From NCBI GenBank assembly GCA_002633005.1, contig NMRA01000440.1, positions 98,442 through 162,441 on the forward strand: DNA of 64,000 bases, given 5' to 3'. Shown piece by piece: positions 44,994 through 59,900 of the stretch (its first letter is position 1; the number at the start of each line of letters is the position of its first letter). The position numbers and the translations under genes were made by a program. The stretch comes from Phoronis australis. Lineage: Eukaryota > Phoronida > Phoronidae. Under the pieces are notes generated by a model. It saw nothing but the letters and a program-made list of their open reading frames with translations. It was not told the DNA's origin and searched no databases.

Positions 44994-47900
44994 CTGTGAA
45001 CGAGCATCAATACAGTAACAGTACTTTAACGGCCTCGTCACACTAATGCAATTCTCACTACATTCTCAAGAAGTTGGGACAAAACAGGCTGTAACAACTT
45101 TTTAAATTTGCTCCAAGGTTTTTAGGTTTACCAAGCATTATTTTGTTTTAGAGACCTGGATGAGAAAGTCGTTAATATCAGCAGGCCAAAACCAGGTTTA
45201 ATATTCGTTTAAGATGTAAGTACGGTCAAACATAGTGAGAACTGCCTCCATGTAACAGGGCTTGGAATGACCAATGACAAAAACTCGGAAAGTTTTACGG
45301 CCCAAAACATGCGCGCTACCCAGTCTTGATAGCCGATGTGAACCTTTCGCCGACAAACTGAATTGGGAGGACTAAAAAAAAAGTTACCACCATCAGTAGC
45401 ATGCGTCTGCGTCTTTTTAGCTCGACTGTTCACTCCCACCCCCACACATTTTTGGCTGCAGAGCCGTAGTATTTGTCACAGCGATTTACAATCACACGAG
45501 ACGCCATTGAAAATCCCACCACGCTATCCCAGATTCCCCGGCAATGTTGAAAATTTACGTTCCTCCAAAACATAAAGAACAACTTCCGCTTTTCGAGGTG
45601 AACGTCGTTGGCAACACCGCGGTAACAAAGGAATTTGCCGCGGAAATTTTATATCAAATCCGATTTTTTTTACGCGGAAATATAATAAAATACGCGGACA
45701 GAACATTTGAAAAAAGCGGAAATCAGCATTTCCGCAGAAAATTCCAAGCCCTGATGTAACCCTTAATAACAACAGCAATGTCACACACTAAAATATCAAT
45801 TCAAAGTAAATTTTACACAGCACAAAAATGATAAGATTGCCATCAGTACATAGTAGAATGACAGTTAGATATGATGGCCCCGCATTTAGAGAACCATTTG
45901 AAGCCAGATATTGAGTGGAGAAAAATGGCAGGTAATATCCAACTATTACCTTGTAGAGCACACTAGTTACTTCACAGGTGGTCCATATAAACTACTCACT
46001 GCAGGTAACTCTCCATCATCCTCCTCGGGCTCACTAGGCTCATCAAGTCGGCACCATAGCAACAGCTTGCTCCACAGGAAAGTGGCGGCCTCTTGTGGTG
46101 ACATGCAGAGGATCTCCTCTTGCTTATAGTCTCTGTAGTGGTAGCTCAGAATGGCCACAACCTGTGCATATCACAGCTCATCATAAACCATGAAAGTAGA
46201 GAGCTAACACAGGGACACTAATTTCACCAGGAAAATATAATAATTTAACATGCAGTTAAACCTTTTAGACAATGTTCTGATCTGTGGACATTTAACATCT
46301 TTGTTTTTAACTAAAATACACCAAACTTGTTTTCTAACACAACTTCATCAGACAAGAAGTATCTATTTCGACTCATTAGGACATATTAAATACACCAAAA
46401 ACTTGTTTCCAAATAATATAGTAAACAAATCAAATGATAGAACTCTGTCAACTTACGTATGAGAAAAGCATGCCAAACGCCGACATCATGAAGGTGACCA
46501 GGAACAGGGTGGTCAACACACTACGCTGCTCCTCAGTGTCGCGCATGTCATAGCCGTGAACCATCATGGCCGATACAGTAGTCATAGCAGACCATAAGTC
46601 ACGGAAGTTACTACTAGCGGAGGTGAAGAGGCCAACACCGAGGCTGGAGTAGGCAAATAGCCAGACAATAAAGCACAGCTGAAAAGTGAAACATGGCGCT
46701 GTTAGAGAAAACTGAAAACAGAACAAAAGGGCCGCAGTAGATGAAGAGTTACATGTCTTCAAATCGCATCTGTTCCAAAGAGAAACAAGATGATGAGGCA
46801 CTTGATGCATTTCTTTGGCTTGTTGACCATCAATCCTCACGCCACGCAGGCGAGGTAATATTAAAGCTTAGCTGTATACAATCGACAGCCAATGACAAAT
46901 AATTATAGCATCACCTGACAACAACCAATCTGTCGCCAAGATAACCACTTACCAGAAATAAGAGAAGGTCTTTGGACGCCCTGCGGATGACATTTCCAAA
47001 CCTGGCGAACATCTTGTGGTAACGCAGTATCTGTAAGACCTTGAACAAGGTCATGAATAACATGAGACCAACCAGCACTTTGATGAGGTCATCCCAGAAG
47101 GCTACGTAGGACAGGTCCACATACTTCTCATGGTACGTAGCACGGATACGCTCCACAGTCTCCTCAATCAGGGCAAAGCGATAGATGAAACATATTGTAT
47201 AGACTATACTGACCGTTAGGAAGGCAACCTGAAATAATAACACAATTAATGTTAAACCATGTTACAAAAGAATTCAGATGAACTTTCTCGTCCAATTGAT
47301 ACTGATTTTAGCTTCAATCTCAGGTCATTCATTTTTCATATGATAAATGATAATGGTCAACAAACAGTAAAATTTGCAGAAGTCAAAGCAAACTGTTGGA
47401 CAAGATTTTACACCTGAGCTAGATGAAAGTGGACTTATATGAAGGTCAACAACTCGACATAAAGAATGACATCTGACTCATTACTGTCCAACTCAATATG
47501 AAGGTCCACATGCACGGCCTAAAACAGTCGCACTGTACAACTGGAGTTAAACAATGACATCTGAATCGTGTGTGTCCAACTTAATTGAGTTCTACCTTAA
47601 CAGGTAATAGAGTACAACACAGACCTCGAGCACATTCCAGGGGTTGAAGAAGAATCTCTTCCTCAGACATAGAAGCCTTCCACACACATTCTTCAGGCGG
47701 ATGATGATGACCAGGATGTAGAGTAATTCACAGCTCAGCATTAAGTGGTCCGCGTAGTTGATATAACGGTACAGGTAGACGGACTTAACACGGTGGTAGG
47801 CAGATCCCTTGCCAATAGCTGGCCTTTCGTAGACCAGAGAGATGGAGGTAGATAAGTTAGTGGGCACGTTGAATAAAGTAAACTCTACCATGACAGCACG

Positions 47901-50900
47901 CGTCTTCAGGTCAATCCAACTGTTCATTTGGAGAGACTTGAGCAGATGGAAGGCAGCAGCTCTGCAACAAACGACATGAAGGTTAAAGGTCAAGGGTCTA
48001 CTTCTGTCTTTAGCAAACCAAATAAGCGACAAATATTCTAAGCAAATCATGGACACCGACTGCGACAATAGAAACACAAAGGACATAAAAATTTTGATTA
48101 ATCACAGTTCAAAACAGTACTGTTCTAACTTGCATGTTTACCCAAGATGTTACCAGATAGTTACAGGATCAATGACAACCAGTGACCACTGAACTGACCG
48201 TTTACTATTACCACTAAGACTGACAGTTGTAGGTATTAACGCAATAAGTCACCTTGTTAAAGGAAGCTCCACGACATAACCCTGGCCTTCATACCAGCCA
48301 TGTGTCCCTATGATGTCATTATTCACATGACTCGTGTCGTAGGTCCAGTTGTGAAACTGGTCAGTGCTCCTGCTGTATGCACTGTAGTCATAGCGACAGG
48401 TGTCTGGCAGGTTGGGGTGATCGTCAAGGTGACATGACTCCTGCTTGACCCGCACCTGGCGGATGTTGGCACAGCCAACCACCACACTGGCACCATTCAA
48501 CACTGGCATCTGGGGGTAGAAACCACAAGTGACATAACATATACAGATCCAATAATTAGGGAATGAGTAATGGTCTTCCCATTTTACACATAAGCAGGCA
48601 GCGCAATTATCAAGCTCAGTTACCTTCATCTTATAAGATTTTGTCTAGACTGTTGGCATCATGAGGTAAGATTTATGACTGTAAATGCAATGTGCTCCCA
48701 ACAGAGTGCAGACTACATGTTTGACTATCCTACATATACTTCTATTAATCAATAGTGTTTCAATATGTGCATGGAAGTTCAATCTTTACACATTAATTTG
48801 GCCAAAGGCCGTCATAACAAGCACAGAGAGAACCATAACATTTCTGGACAGCAACAAAAGAACGAGAGGACTCAAGCAATAGGTTAAACATATTGTAATG
48901 TGGACAATCACAATGCCAAGCAACATGATGTGTCAATCTTAATTCTTACATCTGTCAAAATGTTAAGTCAATCACCAACAAAAGACTAAATCTGTTCTTG
49001 TCATTGTAACAACTGCATAGCCCACATAACTATCTGACTATACACAAGAACAATACAAAACCCAATTGTTAAGCACTCAAACAAAACTCAACCCACCAGA
49101 TAGTCTTTGTGGTGACCCCTGGTGTACAATAAATCCAACATGGTCGTCTGACTCCATGTGTACCAGTCATCCATGGTTTCAAGTTGTGCAAATGACGGTG
49201 CACCCTGGTGGACAAAGGTGCGAGTGACAGACTCATTGAGATAGTAGGCCGACTGCGAATCTTTTCCAAATGCAATGACAACGAGAAGGAAGAGCAAAAC
49301 AATGAATCCAAAGATGTCCCTGCAAATGAACAAGAGACTTGGTAAACAGAAAATACACTAAGTACGAGTTACATATGTACAGTACATATGTACAGTACAT
49401 ATGTACACTACATACGTACAGTACATATGTACAGTACATATGTACAGTACAGACATAATTGGGACAAAATGTCACTGTGACGCACAAAATAATTAAGAAA
49501 ACGGCACTGTGGCGCATAACAGAAAAGAAGTGCACTGGCTTTAGAGAAGCCATGTAATAACACTCAACAGTTGTAGAGACATCTACAGGATTGACTCATA
49601 ACCCACTACAGCCACATGCACTATTCACGCCCGTTACACAACTCCATCCACCTTTCTGCTGACACTCACCACAACATGGAGTAAACTTTCTTTTCCTTCA
49701 TTGTGGCCTTGCGTGCCTTGATCAACTGTTTCTCCTGGGGAGGTCGGGCAAACCTGAGGTAGCGCGACCTCTGGCGGGCTGCCACACCCTTCTCCAGTTC
49801 GCTGCAGTTCTCAAAGAAGAGCGAACGACTCGCCTGTTGTTTCTCTATTGCCTCCAACTCATCCTCACTGTCGTATGTCGGGTGCTTGGTGTTGAGGATA
49901 GCCGGGTTGTTACGGTAACGCAACGCTGTATAAACGGTTATCAGCAGAATCTGCAAGAAAAAAACCATGCCGAGTATGGCTACACTAATCCCATAATTGG
50001 TACACTTATATCATTGTCTGACAATCATCTTCTGACACTATGAGATGTGTTCAATAAACTCATCTTGAAATAAGCAGTGATGAAAACATGGAAATTCAAA
50101 CTTGGGCCTTTATGTAAAATCCTAGCTTTTAACGAGCAGCTTTTAAGTTGCAGTTTTCATTCTTTTCTGACATTATTTTTGGTCAAGATGACAAGACGTA
50201 AAGAGGCTAATTCATTAGGCATCATATCAAATAAAAACAGAAAAATCAGGAACCCCAACTGTGAATGGAACCACAGGTCTCTGGATAGCCAGTCTAGTGC
50301 TCCTACCACTTAGCTACTGCCAGGACCCGATACTTATGCAATTACTGTTTGCAGCCAACTGTTATGTCATACATCCCATGCGCAGATCCTCAGTAGCTCA
50401 GCGGTAGGAACACTAAACCGGCAATCTAAAGACCAGTGGTCCCATTCTCAGTTGGGGTTCCTGGTTTCACTACTGGACGACCTCAGCAGCTATATATTAA
50501 TTAGACATCAGTTTTTTACAACTATAGCATCCAGTTCATTGTTGTGAAAAAACCTTTTGAATTTTTTTTTTGACAATTTGTGAGCAGTCAAGCCAAGTCA
50601 GAACTAATGTGAGAGTGATGTACAACTTACCATGAGTGGATGGCTTATGAAGACGCAGACAAGCAAACTGAAGTAGAGACTCTGCAACCACATGACTGCC
50701 TTGATTCGGCTGAACCAGAACCCATACATGATAGTGACCGCCCCACAGGTGACACTGATTACCAGGCATAGGGTCCAGGCCACATAGCGAAACCAGAAGG
50801 GCAGGTACCAGACCTGTGGCTGACCTGTCACACGACTACCTGAGCTGGACGACACAAGGCTGCTTTTACCTAAAAGAAATGATATATTTCTACAAACTTG

Positions 50901-53900
50901 GACTTCCATAACTAGATAAATTTCGAAATGAAATTTTAGAGGGCGGAAAATCAAAGGTGCATTACATAAAAGTCATATAATTTGTCAACGCCACAGGAAG
51001 GAGAGCTATAAGCACTTCTACCAACAAACGCCAAACCATGCGTTTCATTTTGTATAACTGAGTTTTAGCAAGACATTATTTTCATTTTCCATAAATAAAC
51101 CCCTAAACACCCAATGCATGTTCACGATGTGGGACATGTTAGATTTTGTTCAAAACCCTAATACATACCACGAATTAATTTCCAATACCATTAATACACT
51201 TGTACTTTACTTCATTTACCAGTCTTCAAAGGTAGAAAAGCCTCTCCTTTTTGATGTTTTAACAGATACCTCGGACACAAATATGGATAAATGGAGAGGT
51301 CTGCACGCATGCTTTTAATTAGTATTCTAGAAATCATCAAATTTGTACTGTTATTGTTATTTTTATATGTATTTATGTTTGTACCTATTTATATAGAACC
51401 TAATTTCTTCAGACATCATTTCAACACGGCGTGTGTGTGTGTGTGTGCGCGTGTGTGTGTGCGTGTGTGTGCGCGTGTGAAAGTCCTTCCCCCACTCCCC
51501 TTTCCAGATGCATTTTATTGCCTTATATATATATTACTTAATATTATATATATATTACTTAATATTATATATATATTACTTAATATTATATATATATTAC
51601 TTAATATTATATACTTTTGTTAAAGCCAGAACTGAGGCACCCAACCTCAGACAGGCTACGAGCTGTTGTCTGGCCAATAAATGTATAAAAAAATTTCCAT
51701 AAGATATTTTTCACCACAAAAAGTAGCCTAACAATAAAATAAGAACTTCGCATAAACACTACTGGGCTAAACAAAAGATACCTTGAGACACTGAAGACTT
51801 GTCACTTTTCGTCTCTGAGCTGTGATTGGAGAATGAGATCATGTGACTGTGATCTTGACTCATGTAATCCTCAAATCCACTGGAAGCCTGATCCAGCTCA
51901 TGGCGGCTTTCTGGTTTGACGCTTTCTGAGCTCGACATGGACTTCTGGAATACAAGATTACTCGTTAGTAACACATTGGATAAAAGATTATTAATAAAAA
52001 TTAGATAAAAGATTATTAATAAAAATGTTTGAATCAGTGGCACGTAATCATGCCAGTTCTAGGTTCAACTTTTGAGTCCATCAATAACCAGCCACATTAC
52101 ATTGCCAGGACATGTAAAGGAAAATCATCAGAGGAAGATTCTTAGCTTGGTGTTGCTCTAATGATAAATGTAAGACTTGTAAACCTTAAGATTTGCTGTT
52201 TGTTTTTCACTAGCACCTTCACTGGTCTCATGTGATCATTGTTGCACAAAACTATTTCTTCATAGTAATCCAGTATTAGATTTTCATGAAATGCTTACAA
52301 ACGTTGTGTTCCAATTTCTTTAATTACCATCAGGGGTGTCTGACCAGCCATACGTACCTGATATCTTTTCTCCCACTGTTTCTGTGCCCACTCCTGTAAA
52401 CTTTGCCAGTGTATAATAGACTGGTCAATCAGCGACTGTGTCATAATTGGCTGGACGCCAACAGAGTAGGTGTCACTACTGGTCTCCTCACTGCTGTGTT
52501 TACCGCTCTTATATTTCTCTTCTACACCACCACCCTGAAGGGGGCGCTTCACCTAGCAAGCCAGATCAGTTATAAATGAAGTACAACGTGGATAGCAAGA
52601 GTCAAGAGCAACAGATAATTTACTGACCAAACAAATTCCATCTAGTGCCAAATCCACGTATGAACCATAAATTTATCTAAAAACAATAACTATGACCGGT
52701 TGTCATTGGTATGACCACAATCCTCAATATTCTTATCATAATTAATATGAAGACTAATAACAGAAAGCAAATGCGACACTTGATAGAACAGTTACAATGC
52801 TTTTATTCAGTCCATTATAGAAACATTGCAACAGCATACTACACATAATAAAAGAAAGACCACACAATGGTGTAAAAGTCTAACACTTGTCAAGAGCAAT
52901 GAATATATGACTACAACTTACTGCCCCGTAAACTTGTATACTCGAATTCAACTGTACAACTTACTGGCCAGGCAGTCTTGGATACTCAAATTCAACTTTA
53001 GAACCCAGACCACAAAAACAATGTGTTAAAACTGGTAAGTTTGTTTGCAGTGTACAAGAGTTCTGGGCGACCAACTTGTTTTATCAAATGCTGAATGACT
53101 ACTGAAGTGCCCTTGAGAGTCTCTGACAGCACAACAAGTTCCACTGCTGCCGATGACTTACATTGCTCCGTCGGAATATGAGCGCCAACAGAAGTCCAAG
53201 AGGAATGATACTGAGACTGCAGCCTACACCCACAAGTACAGCGTACCAGGACAGGTCCAGCAATCCAAACTCACCGCGGTACTGTCATTAAAAGAAATAT
53301 CACCTTATGCTATAGTACATCAGCAAACAACATTTGAAGACATGCATATGCAATAGCCATTTATCAGGGCTTGGAATGACCAATGACAAAAAATGCGGAA
53401 ACTTTGATGAAACTTTTACGGCACAAATCATGCCCGATAACCAGCCTTGAAATGGTCAATGTGAACCTTTCCCCGACAAAAATCGGGAGGACTAAAAAAA
53501 AAACGTTACCACCATCAGTAGCTCGCCCGTCCACTCCCAACCCACACATTTTTGGCTGCAGGGCGGTAGTATTTGTCGCCGCGCTTAACAATAACACGAG
53601 ACGCCATTGAAAATCCCACCACGCTGTCCCAGATGCCCCGGCAATGTTGACAATTTACGTTTCTCCGAAACATAAAGAGCAACTTCCGCTTTTCGAGGTG
53701 AACGTCGTCTGCAACGCCGCGGTAAGAAAGGAATTTGCCGCGGAAATTTTATATCAAATCCGATTTTTTTACGCAGAAATATGATAAAAAAAGCAGAAAG
53801 CACATTTGAAAAAAGCGGAAAAATTCCAAGCCCTGATTTACAAAAAGAAAATGCGACAATATACCAAGTCATGGTGTGATTCGGGAGACAAAAGTGCAAA

Positions 53901-56900
53901 ATGTGGTGATAAAAATCCAATTTTAAATGAGCACCTTATTGGTGATTCCCAAGTATTCAGTTATGTTCAGAACATTAAGGGTATGCTACTTTCATGAACT
54001 CAACATAACACGGAGTACTGAAGTGACAAGACAGAGGGTGCCTTACCTCCATTTGTTCTGTCATTTGATACCAGATGGCGTTGATGCACATATACATCAA
54101 AGCCAGTGTAAAGCAAACTGTCAGACGCTCAGCCCTGGTGAATGTACCATACTCTGGCTTGGTCAACAGTGATGTCCATAAATGGTAGTCAGCAAGGTAC
54201 TGCGTCCCTTTTGACCAGAACACCTGTGGAGGGAGTCATGGACCATTGTACAAAACTCCAATTTGACAGGACTCAATAGCAATGATTCCAACATTTCAAA
54301 GTCATCAAGAATTAGAAAGTAGCTTTCAGATAGGTCATGCTTTGCTGGATGTAGACAAAGGAAATACACGTGATCCCTACTCAGAACTGACTTGTACATT
54401 ATCATCTTGTGACCTCCATGACAACATTCATATACAGTAGATCATATGGCACCCTCGTAAACAGTGCCCCCTACCTGTGAGAAGCCAAGTTGTGACTCAT
54501 CCAGCGCCATGATCTCTCTCTCCACCTTGCCATCATCCTCCTCAACAGCGAACCATTTTTCACACATAAAGTAGAAGTTGTGCCCTGTGTTACAATCCCG
54601 CACGACCGCCCGGCTCAAGTACCAGCTTGGAGAGGAACCACCATTGTTGTGCCAGATCTGTATCTTCCACACACGGCCGAGACTCTCAGGCAGACTGTAA
54701 CGGAACAAGCACTAGTCAAGACATCTAGCAGATCAGTAGGAGGTCTAGTGTTTCATGTTAAGATCATGGATTAAGTATACACTATATAGTGCAGTTAGTA
54801 ACTGGTGCGTGAACAAGGACAACAATGATCAACACTAACATTATGAGGAAACCAAAATAACAATAACGGTTAGCTTGGAACTAATAAGAATGTTAAGATA
54901 CTAACGTCATGATGAAGACGTCGCGAGAGTTACGTGAGAACACCTTACGTCCACAAATCTCACTCACGAGTTCCCGCGTTTCACTCATAGCCTCGTCACC
55001 ATGGAGAACAATGCTGACCTATAACACAGCACAAGAACCATAAATCATGGGAGACTGATGAACACGGCAAGACAACACAAAGTGATAGATTGATCACAGC
55101 TAGGTATCTCTACCCAAAGAGTTTCATTGATCACAACTTAATATCTTTATTGGACACAACAGAGTAATGTGTACGATGATTTTTCAGGGACTTCATCTAT
55201 GGCGCTGCTGTCATTTTTTAAATGCTTAGTCGGGTAATTGTTAGCTCCTTAACATCTAGGAACATCACAGGAAACTTGATCATGTGTCAACAATTTAACG
55301 GAAAACAACACAGGACACCTGTGTGTCCCAGAATTGAAAGCTTTTTGGTGTGAGGACAGCAAAGGAATCACAATTAGAAATTTAAAATAAATGATTAAAA
55401 GCCAGCTATAACAATATGCATCCAATAAATATGTATTTATAGATTAGCAAAGCTTCCATACGAAAGATTCTTGTGGCAAGCAATATCCTATCACACAATA
55501 TCACCACTCAAACAGGAATTCTGAATCAGATTCCATGTCCACAAATTTTCAGCATCATCATCAGATGATTGAGAGCAGACAACAGCTCCACAATGCATTT
55601 GAAGAATGGTAGCAGCGCCATAGATTAAATCCTGAATTATGCAGATTCTTTACCAATAAACTACCCCAACAGTTTGTAGGCTGTATGCCAACTCATTCAC
55701 TTACCTTGGCTGTAGTGCCAGCACCCTTTCTGAAGCCCGTCTCCAAGGTGATCTCATACTTGTAGAGGTCAGAGGGTTCATTATCATGGAGATAAATCAC
55801 CGTCTCTGTCTTCTTGTGCCTTTTATCCACCCAGCAGCACAAGACCAGCAGCAGGAAGTAGACCAGTGTTACCGTGGCGACCAGTGCAATACATACAGGA
55901 TTCTCCTCCAAGCTAAAAATGAGAAGTTCAAAAGATACAATTCCATTCTCACCAACTACTGCGTTGTAAACAAGCACTTGTCTTGGATAGCCAAAAGTCG
56001 CTGGCTTTGGGAGCCAAATCACATTGCCTTTTCAGGCTTTTGTGCAAAGCAATTAGTGGCTTTAAGTACCAGATTATATAGCAATGATAGCTAACTAGAA
56101 AACTGAAGCATATAAACAATTACAAATTACATAAAGAAATGCAACAAATGATAAGCACACCTAAAGAACATCTTCACGTCATAGTCTTTCATATGCTCGC
56201 GGCTGACAGCAACTCTAGCAATATGGCCACCAAATGCGGTCAAATGGTTGCAGGCACACTGGATCACGTCATATGTGCTAGAGTTAAGTACGTGACAGCC
56301 GTCACCCAGCCACCTCCTATCAGCCTCACTCCAGTAGACGCACTCCGTCCACCACAACGTCAGGTTGTAGTCACGTGACATGATCTCTCCAGCACGTGGT
56401 CTTCCGGCATTGAACTGATCATCGACGATGCCAAGGTGATACTGGCCACTGACTGAGAAACATAGATAAATTACAATTAAATTATTAACACGAGATGGCA
56501 GTTTGTAAATACACTAAAAATGTAGCACTTTATTGAACTTGTCTTCTTTTGTTCAAAGTTGAACTCTAGTTAAGTTCTAGAATATTTAGCAAATGAAGAC
56601 AAAACACCCCACGTTAAAGATTCTATGTCTCGTTGAAACCGTGAATACTTAAATTTGTAGCAAGCGCCACCTAGTGACTTCCTGGAGAACTGTGTGTACA
56701 AGAATAATTGGGAAAAGAAACAATTTGTAAATGGACTGCAGTCTTAAAAAAACACAACTGACACCCTCAAAAACACGTGAGAACACGTAAAAAGACCCAA
56801 GTAATTACAAATATTACACAATCATTATTTGATAGCGAAATAAACAAATAGAATAAACGGTGCCTTATTTCACTAGGCTAACGATGAAACATTACCATAC

Positions 56901-59900
56901 TCATTTACGTAAAATTGGTCTCGCAAAACGAGACTTTTGCGAGATTGTAATGGTAACTGGTTCTCAGATTGTTACTGGCACACCGGTGGACTTGGGTTTG
57001 TTCGTAAATTAGTAATACATTTGCATATTCACAAATTAATGAGACTATGCATCTTTTTAATTCAACAAAGCTACTTACCATTAAAAGTGTGGGCTGGGAA
57101 AAACAGTTGAATTTCATTGACGTCTCTTCCATACACAAACTTCATATCGTAATCTCTGTTGGTGGGGTAAGAGTTGTACCTAAATGAATATCCAAAGTTT
57201 CAGCTGCACGGCAAGACACGTCATTCGCAACAAGCAAAATCTCAAAATCCGATTATCTACCTACGGTAATAACTAAAATGGCAACAAGGTGATGAAATAT
57301 TCTTACCTATGATTGGGAGTGAAAGCCCATCATGGAACACCCCTGAAACTTTGCTCATCTGCAGCAATATGAGACTGAGCTAAAGATTAAGAGGTGGCCG
57401 CAACAGACTGCCAGGTGTCAAGTCAAGTCCACAGGTTCCCACAATTAATGATGTATGGTTGACCATCTCAGCCATCACATATCAGACGCATATGGTTGAC
57501 AATCTCAATCACTAACACACCTGAAACTTTGCTCACCTTGTCAGAAGCAGGCTTGAGTCAAAGTGTCAAGTGTCCAAGTAACGAGGGGAATACAATGTGC
57601 AAAGTGTCTAAGTAACGAGGAGAATGCAAAGTTCAAAGACAGCTACATATTTATATGTTTACACGTCACTCTTACAACAGTTTTTAAGAGCTTACCTAAT
57701 GAGTAATGCCACTTTGAACAGCCTGCCTTGGTTAAATTGTTGAAGGTTGAGCATCATGTGAAGAGACTGTCCAAGTTGCTGCTCCGAAACATTGAACTGA
57801 TGCATGTTCATCTTGTGTTTGAACAAAGTGAAGTTAGAAGACACAATCTCCTGAAATAATGAACTATCAATCAAAGCTGCTCCGTTAACACTTGGGCAAA
57901 GATGGAAGAAAACATCTATATTATTTATAGGTGTCATCCAAACTCAAAGGCCTCATAATAGCCACAAATTCTAGTTGGCACTTAATACAGATCAATGTTT
58001 ATTCAATAGCTGAACCTCAGTTTATCTGACCTGATGGTTAAGGAATCACACATTTGGAAATGTACCATCCCACAGTGCTACCACGGGGCATTCTATTACC
58101 TGTCTCGTGTGCCTGGGTAGCGTGATGCCTATGGCACTGGACCATGGCAAGTTGAATATGGGGATCTGAAGCCCATCAGCCATGTGCACACTGAGAGCAG
58201 CCACCTTGGTTTCAATTTGATGTTTTGAACTGATAGGAATGGGCTATGATGGTAAGACATCAAATGCACTTGGTAGGAGTTGGACATGGTCCTGCCCAGA
58301 CATTCTTCAGCATGCATTGTCAGGAAATCAGGTAGGCGAGCTGGCAGCAAGAAGTGGACATCGTCCAAAGTGAGGCTGGGCACATACTCTGTCTGGTAAC
58401 GACTGGCCAACACAGAGATATGGTTGGTTGTACGTGTCACTGGTGCCTCGCCCACCACACGATAATGCAGCTTGGCCTGTGAATAAGCAACAAAGATACA
58501 ATTATGACAAACTAAGTTCAGAAAGCAAAGAAAACAGTTCAATGTCTCCACTTGGGACTTTCACATTAAATGTGACTTTCACATTAAATGTGGAGACCAG
58601 ACTCTGATCTGTGAACAGAATAGCAAAATGTGCCATTGTCAGAAAAGCATGTGTTGGCAGTGTTGAGAGAGGAGAAATTTAATAAGAAATATGCTGACAT
58701 TAATTCTATCTGACAGATTGTACCACCAATCAGTGCCTATACCACACAAGTTGATTAAACACAATATTTACTGCATTATTAACACCATGTGCCAATCTTC
58801 ACTATCTATACCTCAATGTTTCTCCTTAATCAAGCCATGACACCCAATCTGTCATTAGCTGTGGGGAGCCATGCCAATTTGAGGGACCATTACCAATCTG
58901 ATGACTAAGCCATAGACTATGGTAATCCTCGACTCCCCCCAAGCTAAAATAAAACTAGAGAGCTTGTAGATGGTCTCAAGTGTTTTTTATCAAGCTAGTT
59001 ATAGGAGCCAGTGATTAACACTTGAACAAGATGACTGTCTCAAGGCACTACATATACATATGACAAGACAAGCTGTGTGCTGCGTGACCTCTGCCTGACA
59101 CTACATACACATACAGCCAATATATTTAACGTCCACTGCCCGAATAGTATCGTTACGATTATACCAAAATGTCAATGTCAAGGTACAAATCAGATCAGCT
59201 GATCCTGATAGTTTTGACGGATTTTACTGGTCAGTACTTTACTAGTTGGCTAGTTGACATAAATTTCATCGACCAGTAGTCAACAACTATTAATTATTCA
59301 AAACCCAAGAGAAAAGTTCAGTTTTAATGATACAACTAGAATTTTTCATTCAGCCAACCGAGTTACTAAATGCCATGCTAACTTAAGTGTTGTCAACAAA
59401 ATGTGGATCCTAGAACAAGTTACTCATGAAATGCGTTGTTCCAAAGTTTAACTATAGTGGTACTAATAGCACTCTGAATACTATTGGTGTGAGGGCAACT
59501 TGACATGTGCCTGACAAATTACTCCACCTTATCAAGATAGAGCAACATGTTCCAGGTAGCTTCAGTGCAAATCATAGTGTGGACGCAAACCTGCAGACAA
59601 GGTAGACCCAAGAACGAGTTACCCATGGAAAAATTGTCTCAAAGTTTAGAAGCAGTAGTGATAGCAGTGTAAATACTATCTGTGCAAGAGCAACACAAAC
59701 CTGCAAACAATGTGGAGTTCATTTCCGGTTGTGTGTTAGCTCAGTTATATGCATAGGGATTGTCGAATCATTTTTGCACGGTGTGTGGTGTGAACGCTCG
59801 GTTGAATGTTGCAAGTTGGACTAGAGCAAATTGTTCAAATGTGCACCTGACTTAAAGCCTAACTTCAACGGAATTTTGTTATTTTAGATGTATTGGGCTC

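Noticed and set aside
45544-45759. 71-codon ORF and its copy near 53.6 kb
   Set aside because: Lies within the CAGGG-ended MITE and is not conserved in frame between the two copies.
47601-47624. Longer version of exon 47625-47961 as the main form
   Set aside because: It would insert ten residues into the TM8 helix region and spoil the spacing from NPWN to the next helix seen in the family; kept only as a possible alternative.
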